From: Beijerinckiaceae bacterium
Lineage (GTDB): Bacteria; Pseudomonadota; Alphaproteobacteria; Rhizobiales; Beijerinckiaceae
Direction of reading: 5' to 3'
Length of the DNA stretch: 57,619 bases
Assembly: GCA_019745195.1 (NCBI GenBank)
Contig: JAIETL010000029.1
Span: forward strand, 1-57,619
The notes beneath the pieces were generated by a model that saw only the letters and a list, made by a program, of their open reading frames with translations, was not told the DNA's origin and did not search any database. The position numbers were made by a program, and so were the translations under genes. Positions 43,169 to 51,123 of the stretch are shown here, piece after piece (position 1 is the stretch's first letter; each line of letters opens with the position of its first letter).

Positions 43169-43867
43169 ATGCTAAAATCGACGAAGGCCCTCTTCGCCGC
43201 CGCGCTGGCCCTAGGCCAAATCCTCGCGTCGGGCGCTTCGGCGCAGCGAGGGCAATACTGCGAACGCACCAACTACTCGCCCCAGGAGATCACCAACGCG
43301 GTCAGGAACTCGTCTTTGCGCGATGACCTAAAATCGACCTCTTGTTCGCTTGGCGGCCTTGGCCGTTATGAATCCGGCGGCAACAAGGGCGTCTATAACG
43401 GCAGCTGCTGCACGGGCATTTTTCAGCTCAACAACGCCAACGTCCGAAAGTACGCCGGCACCGATCGCGAAGGCTATGGCTGCCTCTCGCTGCAGCAGCA
43501 GGTCAATGCCTGGGCCAATCTGACCAATGACGGCTACAATACCGGCGCGGTGCGGCAACTTGCATCAATGGAGACCTTCGACGGGCAAAAGGTGGATGCT
43601 GGCTTCCTGTCCTCTTGCATCCAGCTTGGGACCGGGAATTGCCAGAAGATGGTCAGCTCTGGCCGCTGCTCCGGATTCGCGGACATCAACGGCACGACGA
43701 TTTGCGATATGGCGCGGGCTGCGCGCTCGTTGGCCGATCCGAACTGCAAGGAGGGCGAAGCGTCGTGCACTCAGGGGCCGGGAGATTTCCCGACCAACAT
43801 TGGCATCGCTGCGAATCCGCCGACGGCCGATATGGCGAACGTCGTCGTGGGGCCATCGGAGGTTTGA
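43169..43867 (+). CDS. Exported lysozyme-like (transglycosylase-like) protein
   Basis: The 232-residue protein has a signal peptide (cleavage near GASAQR) and a lysozyme-like core: GRYESGGNKGVY with a likely catalytic Glu, then CCTGIFQLNNANVRKYAG and LQQQVNAWANLTNDG. This resembles SLT/lysozyme folds in which Glu is followed by a GIFQ-type motif. Eleven cysteines suggest several disulfides. With VirB1 on the other strand, the region has two possible wall-cutting enzymes. It ends the accessory operon. Confidence 0.75.
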   Translation: MLKSTKALFAAALALGQILASGASAQRGQYCERTNYSPQEITNAVRNSSLRDDLKSTSCSLGGLGRYESGGNKGVYNGSCCTGIFQLNNANVRKYAGTDREGYGCLSLQQQVNAWANLTNDGYNTGAVRQLASMETFDGQKVDAGFLSSCIQLGTGNCQKMVSSGRCSGFADINGTTICDMARAARSLADPNCKEGEASCTQGPGDFPTNIGIAANPPTADMANVVVGPSEV

Positions 43868-43872
43868 AGATG

Positions 43873-44121
43873 CTATAAGTCGATTCCGTTGGGATCGGGC
43901 AGCTTGATCTCGGACAGATCGGCGATCGACGACCCCGATCGGCCATACGGCGCTTGGTAATGAGCATTGACAAGGGCCCAATAAAGTACGGCCTTTGTGT
44001 TGCCGGCGAAGAGGGCCTTTGTCATGCACTGACCGATTGTGGTGACCGCTTGCAGTCGATTATCATAGCGTTCGCGAAGTTTCGTAGCCATAGAAAGTGC
44101 GTTTACATTACAATCATCCAT
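43873..44121 (-). CDS. Small soluble protein of unknown function
   Basis: The 82-residue frame encodes a helix-rich protein (MATKLRERYDNRLQAVTTIG, AGNTKAVLYWALVNAHY) without signal peptide. GAGGCG lies about 10 bases before the ATG. It converges with the lysozyme-like gene with 5 bases between. The composition looks protein-like, but I know no family. The 44122-44360 stretch upstream is AT-rich relative to the window and holds no other gene. Confidence 0.45.
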   Translation of the reverse strand: MDDCNVNALSMATKLRERYDNRLQAVTTIGQCMTKALFAGNTKAVLYWALVNAHYQAPYGRSGSSIADLSEIKLPDPNGIDL

Positions 44122-44360
44122 AACATTCGCCTCGATGATCAGGTATCAGGTGGGTAGAAATACCAATGAGCCACATATAATATGCAGGTGCGAAAACAAA
44201 ATCGAAACAATTATTTATTCAGATGATAAATTTCGCAGAGGTATTTTTAAATTTTTCCAGTTTGTTATTTGATTGAAGCGCGACAAAGCGAAGGCGCTCG
44301 CGATCCCGGGCTGGCGGTTAGGGGGTGCCTGAAGGCCCTCTATCGACAAACGCGGCCTGA

Positions 44361-44386
44361 TGATATACATACATTGACGTATATCA
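44361..44386 (+). promoter_or_regulatory. Operator palindrome of the toxin-antitoxin operon
   Basis: The arms TGATATAC (44361-44368) and GTATATCA (44379-44386) are perfectly complementary with a 10-base spacer, ending right at the AGGAGG ribosome-binding site of the antitoxin gene. AbrB/MazE-type antitoxins, alone or with the toxin, repress their own operon at such palindromes. The AT-rich arms probably overlap the -10 region. Confidence 0.8.
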
Positions 44387-44396
44387 GGAGGCTGCC

Positions 44397-44627
44397 ATGC
44401 AAGTTGCACGTTGGGGAAACAGCTTGGCTGTGCGTCTGCCCTCTTCAGTTGTCGAAGCACTTGATCTCAAGGAAGGCGATGAGATCGCGATCCAGATCGC
44501 GGGCGAGCGCGCTTTCGATGTCGAGCGTGACCGCAGTCGTGAACGAGCGCTGGAGCGGGTTCGCTACTTGCGCAAGGCTTTACCGCCCGGCTGGCGTTTC
44601 GATCGTGACGAGGCCAACGCCCGGTGA
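44397..44627 (+). CDS. vapB: AbrB/MazE-type antitoxin (VapB-like)
   Basis: The 76-residue protein opens with the swapped-hairpin DNA-binding domain MQVARWGNSLAVRLPSSVVE and LDLKEGDEIAIQI, the classic AbrB/MazE pattern. The remaining residues form a basic, helical tail (RDRSRERALERVRYLRK) that likely wraps the toxin. AGGAGG lies 7 bases before the ATG. The stop overlaps the GTG start of the toxin gene, as usual for these pairs. Confidence 0.93.
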   Translation: MQVARWGNSLAVRLPSSVVEALDLKEGDEIAIQIAGERAFDVERDRSRERALERVRYLRKALPPGWRFDRDEANAR

Positions 44628-45040
44628 CGTCGCCGCGCGAATTCGTCGATACCAATGTTTTGATTTACGCCTTTTCCAACGATTCTCGATCGGGACCGGC
44701 TGAGGCGCTGCTGGCCAAAGGCTGCGCGACCAGTGTGCAGGCGCTCAACGAGTTCGCAGACGTCGGCCGACGTAAGCTCTCGATGGACTGGCGCGAACTT
44801 CGGGACGCGCTCGATGCAGTAAGGATTTTGGTGAAGCCGATTGCCTCGCTCGATATCGAGATCCACGCAGCCGGCGTTGAACTCGCGGAACGTTATCGGC
44901 TGTCGGTGTACGACGCCATGATGGTGGCGGCTGCGTTGCGCCTCGATTGCTCGATATTCTGGTCCGAGGACATGCAGAACGGACTGGTTGTCGACGGCCG
45001 CCTCACGATCAGAAACCCGTTCTTACTGCCGTCCTCTTGA
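44624..45040 (+). CDS. vapC: PIN-domain toxin (VapC-like)
   Basis: The 138-residue PIN ribonuclease shows the four acidic positions of the family: FVDTNVLIYAF (Asp near residue 9), SVQALNEFADV (Glu), VYDAMMVAAALRLDC (Asp) and FWSEDMQNG (Glu/Asp). PIN toxins cut tRNA or rRNA when free of antitoxin. The start is GTG at 44624, overlapping the antitoxin stop. On a replicon the pair would favour plasmid retention. The 45041-45303 stretch after it has no gene. Confidence 0.93.
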   Translation: MTSPREFVDTNVLIYAFSNDSRSGPAEALLAKGCATSVQALNEFADVGRRKLSMDWRELRDALDAVRILVKPIASLDIEIHAAGVELAERYRLSVYDAMMVAAALRLDCSIFWSEDMQNGLVVDGRLTIRNPFLLPSS

Positions 45041-45303
45041 TGGGACGGCGCAATCGCCGGCATCATCATCCGCTCGCAAATCGAATCTCTGCTTTAGAAT
45101 TTGAGGGACATCCACTCTGCCCCGAACGGCTTGCGTGGTTACCTTGAGCCACGTCCTCACCTTGTCTGGCTCACTAATTTGAGCCCCAGGTCAGAGCCAA
45201 CGGGTCTAGCCATGGGCCTCATTGTCAGTTGCGACTGCGCCTTGACGTGCCTTCCCCCTCCCCCGTCGCCTCCTGAGGCCATCCCCTTCTCTTTGCCGCC
45301 GCT

Positions 45304-45382
45304 TGTTGCCGATTCCGATGAAGTCGCCCCTCGTTTCCGAGATGATGGCGCTCCCTGATTCCGAGATGATGTCGCCCCCGGA
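45304..45382 (+). repeat. Left-end terminal repeats of the IS21-family element
   Basis: Three tandem, imperfect copies of a motif of the form ATTCCGA..GATG.CGCCCC lie at about 45310, 45332 and 45358. They mirror the four copies at the right end (about 47809-47905) in inverted orientation and are the expected IstA-binding sites. Confidence 0.75.
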
Positions 45383-45431
45383 AGCGGGCCGTGCTGGACT
45401 GTGATTGTTGTTGTTTCGTTTCGGGCCTCGG

Positions 45432-46172
45432 TCAAGCCTGAGATTGGGATTTGGGGCGGCGCATGCTGTCGCCGTCGAGATCGAGGCGATGAGCGTTGTG
45501 CACGAGCCGATCGAGGATGGCGTCGGCGTAGGTCGGATCGCCTATGACCTCGTGCCATGCCGAGATGGGCAGCTGGCTGGTAATGATGGTCGATCGGCGG
45601 CCATAGCGCTCTTCCAGGATTTCGAGCAGGTCGTGGCGGGCCTTGGCGTCGAGCGGCTCGAGGCCCCAGTCGTCGAGGATCAGGAGCTGCACGCTGCCGA
45701 GCTTGGCGAGGAAGCGGGCGTGCCGCCCGTCGCCGCGCGCCAGGGCGAGCGTCGAGAACAGCTTCGGCACGCGCTGATAGAGGACGGAGCGATCGTCGCG
45801 GCAGGCCTTGTGGCCGAGCGCGCAGGCGAGCCAGCTTTTTCCGACGCCGGTGGGGCCGCTGATCACCAGATTGTCGTGGGCGCCGATCCAGTCGCCGGCG
45901 ACGAGCTTGGCGAAGAGCCCCCGGTCGAGCTTGCGGCTGCTGCGGTAATCGACGTCCTCGGGCGCCGCCTGATGGCGCAGCTTGGCGAAGCGCAGGCGTG
46001 CGGCGAGCTTGCGATCGTGCCGGAAGCTCCATTCCCGGTCGAGCAGCAGGGCAAGCCATTCCGGGTGGGTGAGACCTTGGGCCTCGATGTTGGCGGTGAG
46101 TTCGCCGAAGGCTCTGGCCATGCCGGCAAGGCCCATGGCGTTCAGACGATCGAGGGTGGGATGGTTCAGCAT
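45432..46172 (-). CDS. istB: IS21-family helper ATPase IstB
   Basis: The 246-residue AAA+ protein has an N-terminal helical part (LDRLNAMGLAGMARAFGEL), then Walker A VISGPTGVGKSWLACAL (near residue 105) and Walker B LLILDDWGLEPL, with an arginine-rich end. IstB regulates target choice and stimulates IstA. AAGGAGACC precedes the ATG at 46172; the larger open frame extending to 47411 is antisense or out-of-frame reading across istA. The gene is intact. Confidence 0.94.
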   Translation of the reverse strand: MLNHPTLDRLNAMGLAGMARAFGELTANIEAQGLTHPEWLALLLDREWSFRHDRKLAARLRFAKLRHQAAPEDVDYRSSRKLDRGLFAKLVAGDWIGAHDNLVISGPTGVGKSWLACALGHKACRDDRSVLYQRVPKLFSTLALARGDGRHARFLAKLGSVQLLILDDWGLEPLDAKARHDLLEILEERYGRRSTIITSQLPISAWHEVIGDPTYADAILDRLVHNAHRLDLDGDSMRRPKSQSQA

Positions 46173-46183
46173 GCTGGTCTCCT

Positions 46184-47736
46184 TCAATGGTAGTAGCGCG
46201 AGCCTCGGATGTTGGGATGAGCGATCGGCTGGTCGGGCGCGGGCGCTGCGGCGTGTGTCTGGTCGAGCCCGTTGTCGAGGATCGACCTGACCGAGCCATA
46301 GGTGCGCGCGCCGATGTCGAGCGCCCGGCTGCAGGCCGCCTCGACCCGCTCGCGGCCGAAGCCCCTGACCAGGCGGACGATGCCGAGGCAGGCGCGGAAG
46401 CCCTGCTCGGGATGGGGTCGATCGGTCAGGATCTTCTCGCAGAGCAACGCCGTGCAAGCGCCAATCGCGGCGGCGTCGCGGGCGATGCGCTCGATCGTCC
46501 AATCGGCGAAGCGGCGATGCGACGACGGCATGTGCTCGGTGATCGTCGTATGGCGGCCATTGCCGCTCCCGCGAAGATGGACCGCGATGCGCTCGCCTTT
46601 GTGGAAGAGTTCGATCGTGCGCGCGGTGATCCTGGCCTCGACCTGCTCTCGCGCGAAGCGATACGGCACCGAGTAATAGTGGCGCTCGATCTCGACATGG
46701 TAATCGAGGCCCGCCCGCCGCAGCCGCCATTCCGCGAAGACATAGGGCTCGACCGGCAACGGCCGCAGTGCCGGGAGGTCGATCGCCTCGAAGAGCTGAC
46801 GGCGGGTCTGCCCGACCCGGCGCAGGACACGATGGTCGTTGAGATCGACCAGCATCTCGGCGATCGCGGCGTTCAGTTCGCCCAGGCTGTGGAAGATCCG
46901 GTGGCGCAGCCGGCCCAGAAGCCAGCGCTCGACGATCAGCACGCAGGCCTCGACCTTCGCCTTGTCGCGCGGGCGACGCGGCCGCGTCGGCAGCACCGCG
47001 CTGTCGTAATGGGCCGCCATGCCGGCATAGCTGCGGTTGACCTGGGGGTCGTACAGGCACGACCTGATCACCGCGACCTTGGCGTTGTCGGGCACGAACA
47101 GCGCCGGCGCGCCGCCGAAGGCCTCGACCGCATGGACATGCGCGGCGATCCAGTCGGGAAGCGTCTCGCTCCAGCTCGCCTCGGCGTAGGCCAAGCTCGA
47201 TGCGCCAAGCACCGCCACGAAGATATGCGCGTCGCGGACCTGGCCCGTCAGCCGATCGACGACGACCGCGACCTTGTCGCCGGCATAATCGACGAAGAGC
47301 TTGTCGCCTGCGGCATGGCTCTGGCGCATCGTCACCGGCAGCTTCGCCGCCCAGCCGCGATAGAGATCGCAGAAGCGGCTGTGTAGCGGTAGCCGTCGCG
47401 ATGATGCGCAATGTACTCGTCCCAGATGATCTGGAGCGTCACGTGCTTGCGCTTCATCTCCCGGTGGACCACGGCCCAGTCGGGCTCGGGGCTGCGGCGA
47501 TGACCCGTCTTCGTGCCGGCGGGATGGTAGAGCGCCGCCTCCAGCGCGGCGTCGCCGAGATCCTCGCCCAGCGGCCAGGTCAGCCCCGCCGCAGCCGCAC
47601 GTCGTAGCGTCTCGCGCACCGTCGAGGGCGCCGCGCCGACGCGCACCGAGATCGCCTTGTGGCCAAGGCCCTGCTCGAACCGATATCGCAAAATCTCGCG
47701 GACGCGCCGCATGCTCACCCTCTCCGCCGGCATCAA
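46184..47736 (-). pseudogene. istA: IS21-family transposase IstA, frameshifted
   Basis: Two frames must be joined to obtain IstA. The N-terminal part ([20 protein letters not shown] helix-turn-helix to [12 protein letters not shown]) reads from 47736. The rest ([20 protein letters not shown] to the end at 46184) lies in another frame. An extra dinucleotide at about 47381-47384 (GTGT where GT restores the frame) is the cause. The catalytic residues are all in the second part ([24 protein letters not shown]). A sequencing error in this short repeat cannot be excluded. Confidence 0.85.
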
Positions 47737-47808
47737 TCGCTCCCCTCGGACACGCCAAAAGGAGCAAGCCTAAGCCAGCAGAGGACCCGCGATCTTACCG
47801 CCCGACAG

Positions 47809-47905
47809 GGGGCGGCATCATCTCGGAATCCGGGGGCGGATTAATCTCGGAACGAGGGGGCGACATCAAATCGGAATCCGGGGGCGACATCCCTCGGAAT
47901 CAGCA
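47809..47905 (+). repeat. Right-end terminal repeats of the IS21-family element
   Basis: Four copies of a GGGGGCG(A/G).AT....TCGGAA unit follow each other up to the CA end at 47905. They are inverted relative to those at the left end. The following 47910-48049, up to the DUF736 remnant, contains a GC-rich non-coding stretch with a run of ten G at 48011-48020. Confidence 0.75.
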
Positions 47906-48049
47906 CGCTTGTGCGGGGCGAGGCCGCCTTGTGGCGTCAACACCGCTTCGGGAGCGCCCCCGCAGCGTTGCGGTGACGACAGCATCCGGCCCCTTTCTTC
48001 GGGCGTCATCGGGGGGGGGGATCCCCAAGCAACCTGAGGGAGAGATATC

Positions 48050-48378
48050 ATGGCCACGATCGCAACCCTGACCCAGAAGGCCGACGGCAACTTTGAAGGC
48101 ACGCTCGCCACCCTCAACGTCATCGCGCCGACTCGCTGGTGCCCAACACGCAAGGCGAATGACCCAGCCTCCGACTACCGCATTGTCTCGCGCAAGAACG
48201 GTTTTGAGCTTGGCACCGCTGGAACCGCACCTCGAAGACCTCCGGCGAGGAGTACATCTCGGTGAGGCTCTACGCCCCCCCGGGGGGGGGGGGGGGCGGG
48301 ATGATCTATGACGATGTCGACCCAGCCCCTGGCGATGACGCCACCAAGAAGCTCATCATCTGGAACCCGGTCGAATGA
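48050..48378 (+). pseudogene. DUF736-family gene, frameshifted
   Basis: The start MATIATLTQKADGNFEGTLA and DYRIVSRKNGFELGTA match DUF736 proteins, small plasmid-borne proteins often found near replication and transfer genes. After ELGTA one base is missing (about 48214). The next frame continues WNRTSKTSGEEYISVRLYAP, passes through the C7-G15 tract, and resumes as MIYDDVDPAPGDDATKKLII to the stop at 48378. GAGGGAGAG precedes the ATG. Either the gene is dead, or the read is wrong at the homopolymers. Confidence 0.75.
48275..48296 (+). repeat. Homopolymer tract C7-G15 inside the DUF736 remnant
   Basis: Seven C (48275-48281) and fifteen G (48282-48296) are followed by CGGG. Tracts of this kind slip easily in replication and are also hard to sequence. 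With the length given, the frame on both sides is continuous with the downstream DUF736 frame. Confidence 0.9.
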
Positions 48379-48442
48379 GCGACCGCAGGGCCGACCCGGC
48401 GAGACTGTCGCGGGGTCGGCATGTGGGACAGGAGGTGTTTAG

Positions 48443-48464
48443 CGAGTTGACGGCCGTCAACTCG
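48443..48464 (+). promoter_or_regulatory. parS-like partition site upstream of repA
   Basis: A perfect 22-bp palindrome with core GTTGACGGCCGTCAAC matches the repABC parS consensus GTTNNCNGCNGNNAAC. RepB binds such sites and RepA moves the complexes for plasmid partition. It lies about 200 bases before repA, in the repA promoter region, so it may also help autoregulation. Confidence 0.9.
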
Positions 48465-48549
48465 GCGCAATCGGCGGTCTCATGTCTTGAGATGCGTAGT
48501 CCAGTCTAGAAGTCGATTTCTGCGGAGCCCAACGGAATAGCCTGAGGGC

Positions 48550-48566
48550 GTTAACTTCCCGTTAAC
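48550..48566 (+). promoter_or_regulatory. Paired GTTAAC palindromes in the repA leader
   Basis: GTTAAC occurs at 48550-48555 and again at 48561-48566, 11 bp centre to centre, about one helical turn, 90 bases before the repA start. The spacing suggests a dimeric DNA-binding protein, possibly RepA controlling its own promoter. No promoter can be assigned with confidence. Confidence 0.35.
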
Positions 48567-48655
48567 CCAATATTTCTTGCAGGCTGACGAGAATCAGCAC
48601 TAAATGCGGTTCTTCGCCGAAAGTGGCGTTGAAAGCGCATGTGCGAGAAAAACGA

Positions 48656-49870
48656 ATGCCGGAACCTCTCCGCTCTGTCGAGACGACTCAGGAGATCGAC
48701 TCGCTCATCATGGAGCAGGGACGGGATCTTTCACATGCGCTCCAATCACATTGGCTGGAACATTTTCCGCCGCGAGCCGAGAAGCCGCTTAGGCCTTTCC
48801 AATTGAGTGAAGCGGCCAAATTGCTTGGCCTGAAACCTGGGTATCTTCGTAATCTTTCGCTCGAAGGGAAGGGGCCGGCTCCTGCATTGACGCCCTCCGG
48901 CCGACGCTCATTCACCGGCGAGCAGATACAGGAACTGCGGCAATATCTTGATGAGAATGGCCGGGCCAGCAGGCGATATGTTCCGCATCGGCGCGGTTCG
49001 GAGCACCTCCAGATCGTGGCCGTCGCCAACTTCAAGGGGGGCAGTGGGAAGACCACTACCGCTGCGCATTTGGCACAGCATTTAGCGCTAGCCGGCTATC
49101 GCGTGCTGGCGATCGATCTCGATCCGCAGGCCAGTCTATCCGCGCTTCACGGTTTTCAACCGGAGTTCGACGTCAAGAGAAACGAGACGCTTTATGGAGC
49201 GATCCGCTACGACGACGAGCAACGCCCACTTTCCGAAGTTATCCGAAAGACGAACTTTCCCGGGCTCGACCTTGTGCCCGGCAATATCGAGTTGATGGAC
49301 TTCGAGTACGATACGCCGTTGGTGCTCGCTTCAAAAGAATCCGGAGCCGTTGGGCGGACCTTTTTTGCACGGCTTGATGAGGTCTTGGGGCCTGTCGCAG
49401 ATCAATACGACGTAGTCGTGCTCGATTGCCCACCGCAGCTTGGCTATCTGACCATGATCGCGCTGTGCGCCGCTACCGCGCTCCTCGTTACCGTTCATCC
49501 GCAAATGCTCGACGTGATGTCGATGTCCCAGTTCCTGCAGATGATGGGGGATGTCATGTCCCATCTGAAGAAGGCTGGCGGCACCATTCGTTATGACTGG
49601 GTCCGATACTTGATTACGCGCTACGAGCACTCCGACGGGCCCCAAACCGATATGGTGACGTTCATCCGGTCACGCTTCGGACGGCACGTCCTTACAAATC
49701 CGATGCTGAAAAGCGTGGCAATTTCGGATGCAGGTCTTACGAAGCAGACACTCTACGAAGTCGAACGTCGTCAGTTCACGCCAGCGACCTACGACCGGGC
49801 CATGGAGGCACTGGACGCCGTTAACGGCGAAATCGAAGCGCTAATCCATAAATCGTGGGGACGGTCCTAA
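48656..49870 (+). CDS. repA: Plasmid partition ATPase RepA (ParA family)
   Basis: The 404-residue protein has an N-terminal helix-turn-helix domain (LSEAAKLLGLKPGYLRNLSL), then a ParA ATPase with deviant Walker A NFKGGSGKTTTAAHLA, VLAIDLDPQASLS and VVVLDCPPQLGYL. In repABC replicons RepA segregates the plasmid and represses the operon. The ATG at 48656 is preferred; a GTG at 48623 would add eleven residues. The stop overlaps the repB ATG by one base (TAATG). Confidence 0.95.
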   Translation: MPEPLRSVETTQEIDSLIMEQGRDLSHALQSHWLEHFPPRAEKPLRPFQLSEAAKLLGLKPGYLRNLSLEGKGPAPALTPSGRRSFTGEQIQELRQYLDENGRASRRYVPHRRGSEHLQIVAVANFKGGSGKTTTAAHLAQHLALAGYRVLAIDLDPQASLSALHGFQPEFDVKRNETLYGAIRYDDEQRPLSEVIRKTNFPGLDLVPGNIELMDFEYDTPLVLASKESGAVGRTFFARLDEVLGPVADQYDVVVLDCPPQLGYLTMIALCAATALLVTVHPQMLDVMSMSQFLQMMGDVMSHLKKAGGTIRYDWVRYLITRYEHSDGPQTDMVTFIRSRFGRHVLTNPMLKSVAISDAGLTKQTLYEVERRQFTPATYDRAMEALDAVNGEIEALIHKSWGRS

Positions 49871-50919
49871 TGGCGAGAAAGAATCTGCTCGCCAGCGCAT
49901 CGGGTCAGAAGTTGACGGCAGTCAACTCAGACCCAGAGGTCACGCAGCAGCAGCGCACCCCGCCGGCCTTTGCTGCTCGCGGAGCTCTTGGAGCGGTAAC
50001 ACGAAGCATTGACGAGCTTGCTGCTCGCGCCGACGCAGCCCGGGACATTGAGGCACGTCTCACCGCTGGCGCTACAGTCGTTGATCTTGATCCTGCACTT
50101 ATCGATAGCTCCTTCGTCGCGGATCGGTTGGCTCGTTACGACGACGAAGAGTTCAATAGCTTTGTCGAGGCAATTCGGGCGCGAGGGCAGGACTCTCCGA
50201 TTCTTGTCCGCCGCAGTCCGACTGCGCCTGGACGGTACCAAGTCGCATTTGGACACCGTCGTTTAAAAGCGGCGAAGGTTCTTGGTCGAGATGTTCGAGC
50301 TGTCGTCAAGGACCTAACAGATCGCGATCTCGTTCTCGCTCAAGGACAGGAGAATAGCGCCAGAGCCGACCTCTCCTTCGTCGAACGGGCTCTCTTCGCA
50401 TGGCGGCTGGAGGAGGGACACTACGACCGCGAAACCATTATGGCCGCCCTGAACGTGGATAAGACCACGGTGTCGCGGATGATCTCGGTTGCGACAAAGA
50501 TTCCGGCGGCCGTGATCGAAGCTATCGGGCCGGCCCCCTCGATAGGGCGTGATCGCTGGGTGGAGTTGGCAGGCAAGTATCAGGATGCTGATAAGGTAAG
50601 TGCCGTCGGTCAGCTGCTTTCCTCAGAAGCTTTCCACGCCGCTCCCTCTGACGAGCGCTTCAACCTAGTCTTGAATCATGCGTTTAAACAGTCCGGCAGC
50701 AGACGTGAAGACACGCCGGGTCTGGCTATATCGCATCGGCGCCCAAGCGCACGATTCTGGGCGACAGAAACAGGTCAGCGCGTCGTTCGTGTCACGGCAA
50801 ACGATAGAGCATTGACTCTGGCGATCGACAAGCGCGTCGCGCCTGGGTTCGGCGACTATTTGTTGTCCCAGATGGACGGCCTCTACGCTTCTTATCTCAA
50901 CGAACCAAAGGAGGATTGA
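49870..50919 (+). CDS. repB: Plasmid partition protein RepB (ParB family)
   Basis: The 349-residue protein has a ParB N-terminal nuclease-like domain with SPILVRRSPTAPGRYQVAFGHRRL, the ENSARADLSFVERA motif, and a helix-turn-helix (YDRETIMAALNVDKTTVSRMISV). The C-terminal part is the RepB-type domain with IGRDRWVELAGKY. It binds parS and works with RepA. The ATG at 49870 touches the repA stop; a parS-like site lies within its first 20 codons. Confidence 0.95.
   Translation: MARKNLLASASGQKLTAVNSDPEVTQQQRTPPAFAARGALGAVTRSIDELAARADAARDIEARLTAGATVVDLDPALIDSSFVADRLARYDDEEFNSFVEAIRARGQDSPILVRRSPTAPGRYQVAFGHRRLKAAKVLGRDVRAVVKDLTDRDLVLAQGQENSARADLSFVERALFAWRLEEGHYDRETIMAALNVDKTTVSRMISVATKIPAAVIEAIGPAPSIGRDRWVELAGKYQDADKVSAVGQLLSSEAFHAAPSDERFNLVLNHAFKQSGSRREDTPGLAISHRRPSARFWATETGQRVVRVTANDRALTLAIDKRVAPGFGDYLLSQMDGLYASYLNEPKED
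49911..49926 (+). promoter_or_regulatory. Second parS-like site inside the start of repB
   Basis: GTTGACGGCAGTCAAC fits the parS consensus of repABC replicons, with one mismatch at the palindrome centre. It lies in codons 14-19 of repB. Two sites, one before repA and one within repB, would let RepB both partition the plasmid and influence transcription of the operon. Confidence 0.85.
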
Positions 50920-50967
50920 GACCAATCAGCCTGCCTATTTCCACCCTGTAGGGACCCCTGCGGCAAA

Positions 50968-51020
50968 AGAAAAAGGCCCCCGAAACGACGTTCCGGAAGC
51001 CCCTTTCTCAATGTTTGGCG
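50968..51020 (-). ncRNA. Antisense RNA (ctRNA/incA) controlling repC
   Basis: The repB-repC gap has all parts of a counter-transcribed RNA on the - strand. A promoter has -35 TTGACT (plus 51050-51055) and -10 GATTCT (plus 51027-51032) spaced 17 bp. The transcript would be about 50 nt. A GC-rich hairpin (plus 50975-51005) is followed by TTTTTCTTTT. In repABC replicons this RNA binds the repC leader and limits RepC synthesis, setting copy number and incompatibility. Confidence 0.75.
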
Positions 51021-51123
51021 ACTGCGAGAATCACACTTCCGCGAATCACAGTCAAGAGTCTCGTGTGAGATTCAGCGCCGTTTCGGCGAGCAGTTTTCCT
51101 TTGCCCTAAACAAGGCAAGGATC

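Larger units (their letters stand above)
45304..47905 (-). mobile_element. IS21-family insertion sequence, 2602 bp, 4-bp target duplication
   Basis: The element has istA and istB on the - strand and TG...CA ends. The left end begins TGTTGCCGATTCCGA and the right end, read inward, TGCTGATTCCGA. CGCT occurs directly outside each end (45300-45303 and 47906-47909), a 4-bp target duplication in the usual range for IS21. Each end contains several copies of a GATTCCGA-n-GATGTCGCCCCC-like repeat, the multiple transposase-binding sites of this family. Because istA is frameshifted, the copy is probably not self-mobile. Confidence 0.88.

Noticed and set aside
45432..47411. 659-codon - strand frame covering istB and part of istA
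   Set aside because: Only its istB portion (from 46172) is real; the upstream half is out of frame with IstA.
45304..47905. CRISPR array suggested by repeated GATTCCGA/CGCCCCC units
   Set aside because: The repeats are short, few, imperfect and located at both ends of an IS21-family element in inverted orientation, so they are its terminal repeats.
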